Assembly: GCF_013033965.1 (NCBI RefSeq) | Contig: NZ_WQFE01000003.1 | Location: 430,253-494,252 of the forward strand | Source of the DNA: Ruegeria atlantica | GTDB lineage: Bacteria > Pseudomonadota > Alphaproteobacteria > Rhodobacterales > Rhodobacteraceae | DNA: 64,000 nucleotides | Reading direction: 5' to 3' | Shown here: positions 63,104 to 64,000 of the stretch, in pieces | Layout: the number at the start of each line of letters is the position of its first letter | Numbering within the stretch: the first letter of the stretch is position 1 | The notes under the pieces: generated by a model | The model's database searches: none | What the model saw: the letters and a program-made list of their open reading frames with translations, nothing else | What the model was told of the DNA's origin: nothing | Translations under genes and position numbers: made by a program

Positions 63104-64000
63104 ATGCGCGTAAGGTCCCGTTTGTATTCGTTTGTATTTTTATCCGCGGCATTCCCATTGATGGCAACAAGCGCGGCTCATGCGGCTGAGGTTTGCAAAG
63201 TCAAAACAGCCCGTCAATCTGTATCCACTGAAACGCTTTGTAGTTGCAAAGTCGTCGACAAGCGGATGCTGCGTTACATTCAACGCCGCGCCGACTTCGA
63301 GGATATCCTGGCCCGTACGTCTCAGGCGTGCCCCCTGTTCGCGGCCATTTTGACCGACATTCCAACAGCGACTGTCCTAACCGATCAGACCAACCGCGGT
63401 AACGACAACGAATCGGTTAGCCGCAGCAACACGTCGGCCGGCGACGCCGGTGGGAACGGCGGCTCTGGCTCGTCGACCAATGGCGGCGAAAACGGTGAAG
63501 GCGGTGGCGGCAATGGCGGCGGCGGCGGTGACGGCGGCGGCAATGGCGGTGGCGGCAATGGCGGCGGCAATGGCGGTGGCGGCAATGGCGGTGGCGCTGG
63601 CGGCAGTAACGGCGGCGGCAGCAACGGAAGCGGCGGCAGCAATGGCGGTGCAGACACTGGCAGCGGCAGCGGCGGCGGCGGTAGCAACGGCGGCGGAAAC
63701 TCCGGCAGCGGCGACGGTAACGGCGGCAGCAACGGCGGTGGAAACTCCGGCAGCGGCGACGGTAACGGTGGCAGCAACGGCGGTGGAAACTCCGACAGCG
63801 GCGACGGTAACGGTGGCAGCAACGGTGGTGGGAACTCCAACAGCGGCGACGGTAACGGCGGCAGCAACGGTGGCGGAAACTCCAACAGCGGCGACGGTAA
63901 CGGTGGCAGCAACGGTGGCGGTAACGACGGCGGTGGCAGCGATGGCAGCGGCGGCGGTGACGGCGGCGGTGGCAGCGATGGCAGCGGCGGCGGCGACGGC
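63104..64000 (+). CDS. Secreted glycine-rich repeat protein, 3' end cut by window
   Basis: An open frame of at least 299 codons that runs off the window. It starts after AAGGAG (63091-63096) with a signal peptide (about residues 1-27, ending SAAHA), then a ~80-residue cysteine-bearing domain (VCKVKTARQ, LCSCKVVDKR, QACPLFAAI). From about residue 100 it is almost only Gly, Asn, Ser and Asp. Five in-frame 45-bp repeats at 63683-63907 encode SNGGGNSGSGDGNGG-type 15-mers. Such low-complexity domains occur in surface, adhesive or calcium-binding proteins; function here is not known. The gene is outside any operon visible. Confidence 0.85.
   Translation, partial: MRVRSRLYSFVFLSAAFPLMATSAAHAAEVCKVKTARQSVSTETLCSCKVVDKRMLRYIQRRADFEDILARTSQACPLFAAILTDIPTATVLTDQTNRGNDNESVSRSNTSAGDAGGNGGSGSSTNGGENGEGGGGNGGGGGDGGGNGGGGNGGGNGGGGNGGGAGGSNGGGSNGSGGSNGGADTGSGSGGGGSNGGGNSGSGDGNGGSNGGGNSGSGDGNGGSNGGGNSDSGDGNGGSNGGGNSNSGDGNGGSNGGGNSNSGDGNGGSNGGGNDGGGSDGSGGGDGGGGSDGSGGGDG
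63683..63907 (+). repeat. Five 45-bp tandem repeats in glycine-rich gene
   Basis: Each unit begins AGCAACGG(C/T)GG and ends in GG(C/T) after GACGGTAAC, keeping the reading frame (15 codons). Copies differ mainly at third positions and at the codon after TCC (GGC, GGC, GAC, AAC, AAC). A degenerate sixth copy follows from 63908, and shorter GGC-rich repeats continue to the window end. Confidence 0.9.

Noticed and set aside
63385..63912. Long minus-strand open frame rich in proline, leucine and serine
   Set aside because: It is the antisense of the glycine-rich repeats (GGC/GGT read backwards gives Pro/Ala codons) and has no ribosome site or signal; the plus-strand gene has signal peptide, cysteine domain and AAGGAG.
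1..64000. CRISPR arrays, insertion sequences, prophage or integrative elements
   Set aside because: No regularly spaced repeats with unique spacers, no transposase or integrase frames and no direct-repeat flanked block were seen; the tRNA-Arg gene has no partial copy nearby.

Overview
The window looks like a chromosomal segment of a marine Roseobacter-clade Rhodobacteraceae (Alphaproteobacteria, near Ruegeria and relatives). The evidence is gene order and protein style: a ChpT-type phosphotransferase, olsB-olsA for ornithine lipid, a phoR-pstSCAB-phoU-phoB run, an iscR-suf operon with an Irr-type box and Yip1 proteins, a GlxA-type AraC regulator, and alanine/glutamate-rich tails on ribosomal protein S2. 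Base composition is even and GC-rich. I see no insertion sequence, prophage, CRISPR array or integrase, so this is mostly core genome with some lineage-specific small genes.

Layout: 1-2.3 kb, proline synthesis (proB, cut by the window edge, and proA). 2.3-4.8 kb, chpT, a DUF3553 protein and the ornithine-lipid acyltransferases. 4.8-6.8 kb, rpsB-tsf with promoter, leader and terminators. 7.0-8.3 kb, aroQ translationally coupled to a LuxR-type regulator. 8.4-16.5 kb, an acyl-CoA/oxidoreductase neighbourhood (quinone oxidoreductase, two SDRs, an APH-like kinase, an HCCA-isomerase-like DsbA protein, a serine hydrolase, TesB, glutaryl-CoA dehydrogenase). 16.6-24.0 kb, the full phosphate-starvation regulon core on the minus strand with two tandem Pho boxes before pstS. 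24.0-26.1 kb, gamma carbonic anhydrase, gmk and yicC. 26.2-28.9 kb, a PAS protein preceded by a consensus CtrA site, then an ArsR regulator and an Old Yellow Enzyme that share an operator. 29.0-31.6 kb, class II DAHP synthase and a divergent GlxA-type regulator.

31.6-41 kb holds a small secreted protein, a PQQ-type sugar dehydrogenase, and a branched-chain amino acid type ABC system (binding protein, livG, livF, livH, livM). Its ATPase and permease halves are separated by three small secreted cysteine-containing proteins. 41-48.9 kb: HerA-like ATPase, two candidate small RNAs, IalB-like protein, an lpxD-acp-ketosynthase operon, and an L,D-transpeptidase divergent from an M15-type (DUF882) peptidase. 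49.1-58.1 kb: a small membrane protein, tRNA-Arg(CCG), and the iscR-suf operon, which contains a pyruvyl-transferase-like gene and two Yip1 membrane proteins. 58.1-60.4 kb: a hydrolase, a small helical protein and a tandem HD-domain protein in one operon. 60.6-64 kb: an EmrE-type SMR transporter with a TTG start, typA/bipA, and the start of a secreted glycine-rich protein built of 45-bp repeats that runs off the window.

The observations I consider most worth checking are the shared dyad operator of the ArsR/Old Yellow Enzyme pair (with an apparently leaderless regulator mRNA), the Irr-type box lying on the -10 element of the iscR-suf promoter together with an IscR that lacks all usual cluster ligands, the pyruvyl-transferase gene lodged inside suf, the small secreted Cys-protein family inside the liv cluster, the tandem HD-domain fusion, and two candidate sRNAs before ialB. 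All assignments come from reading the sequence; no database search was run.
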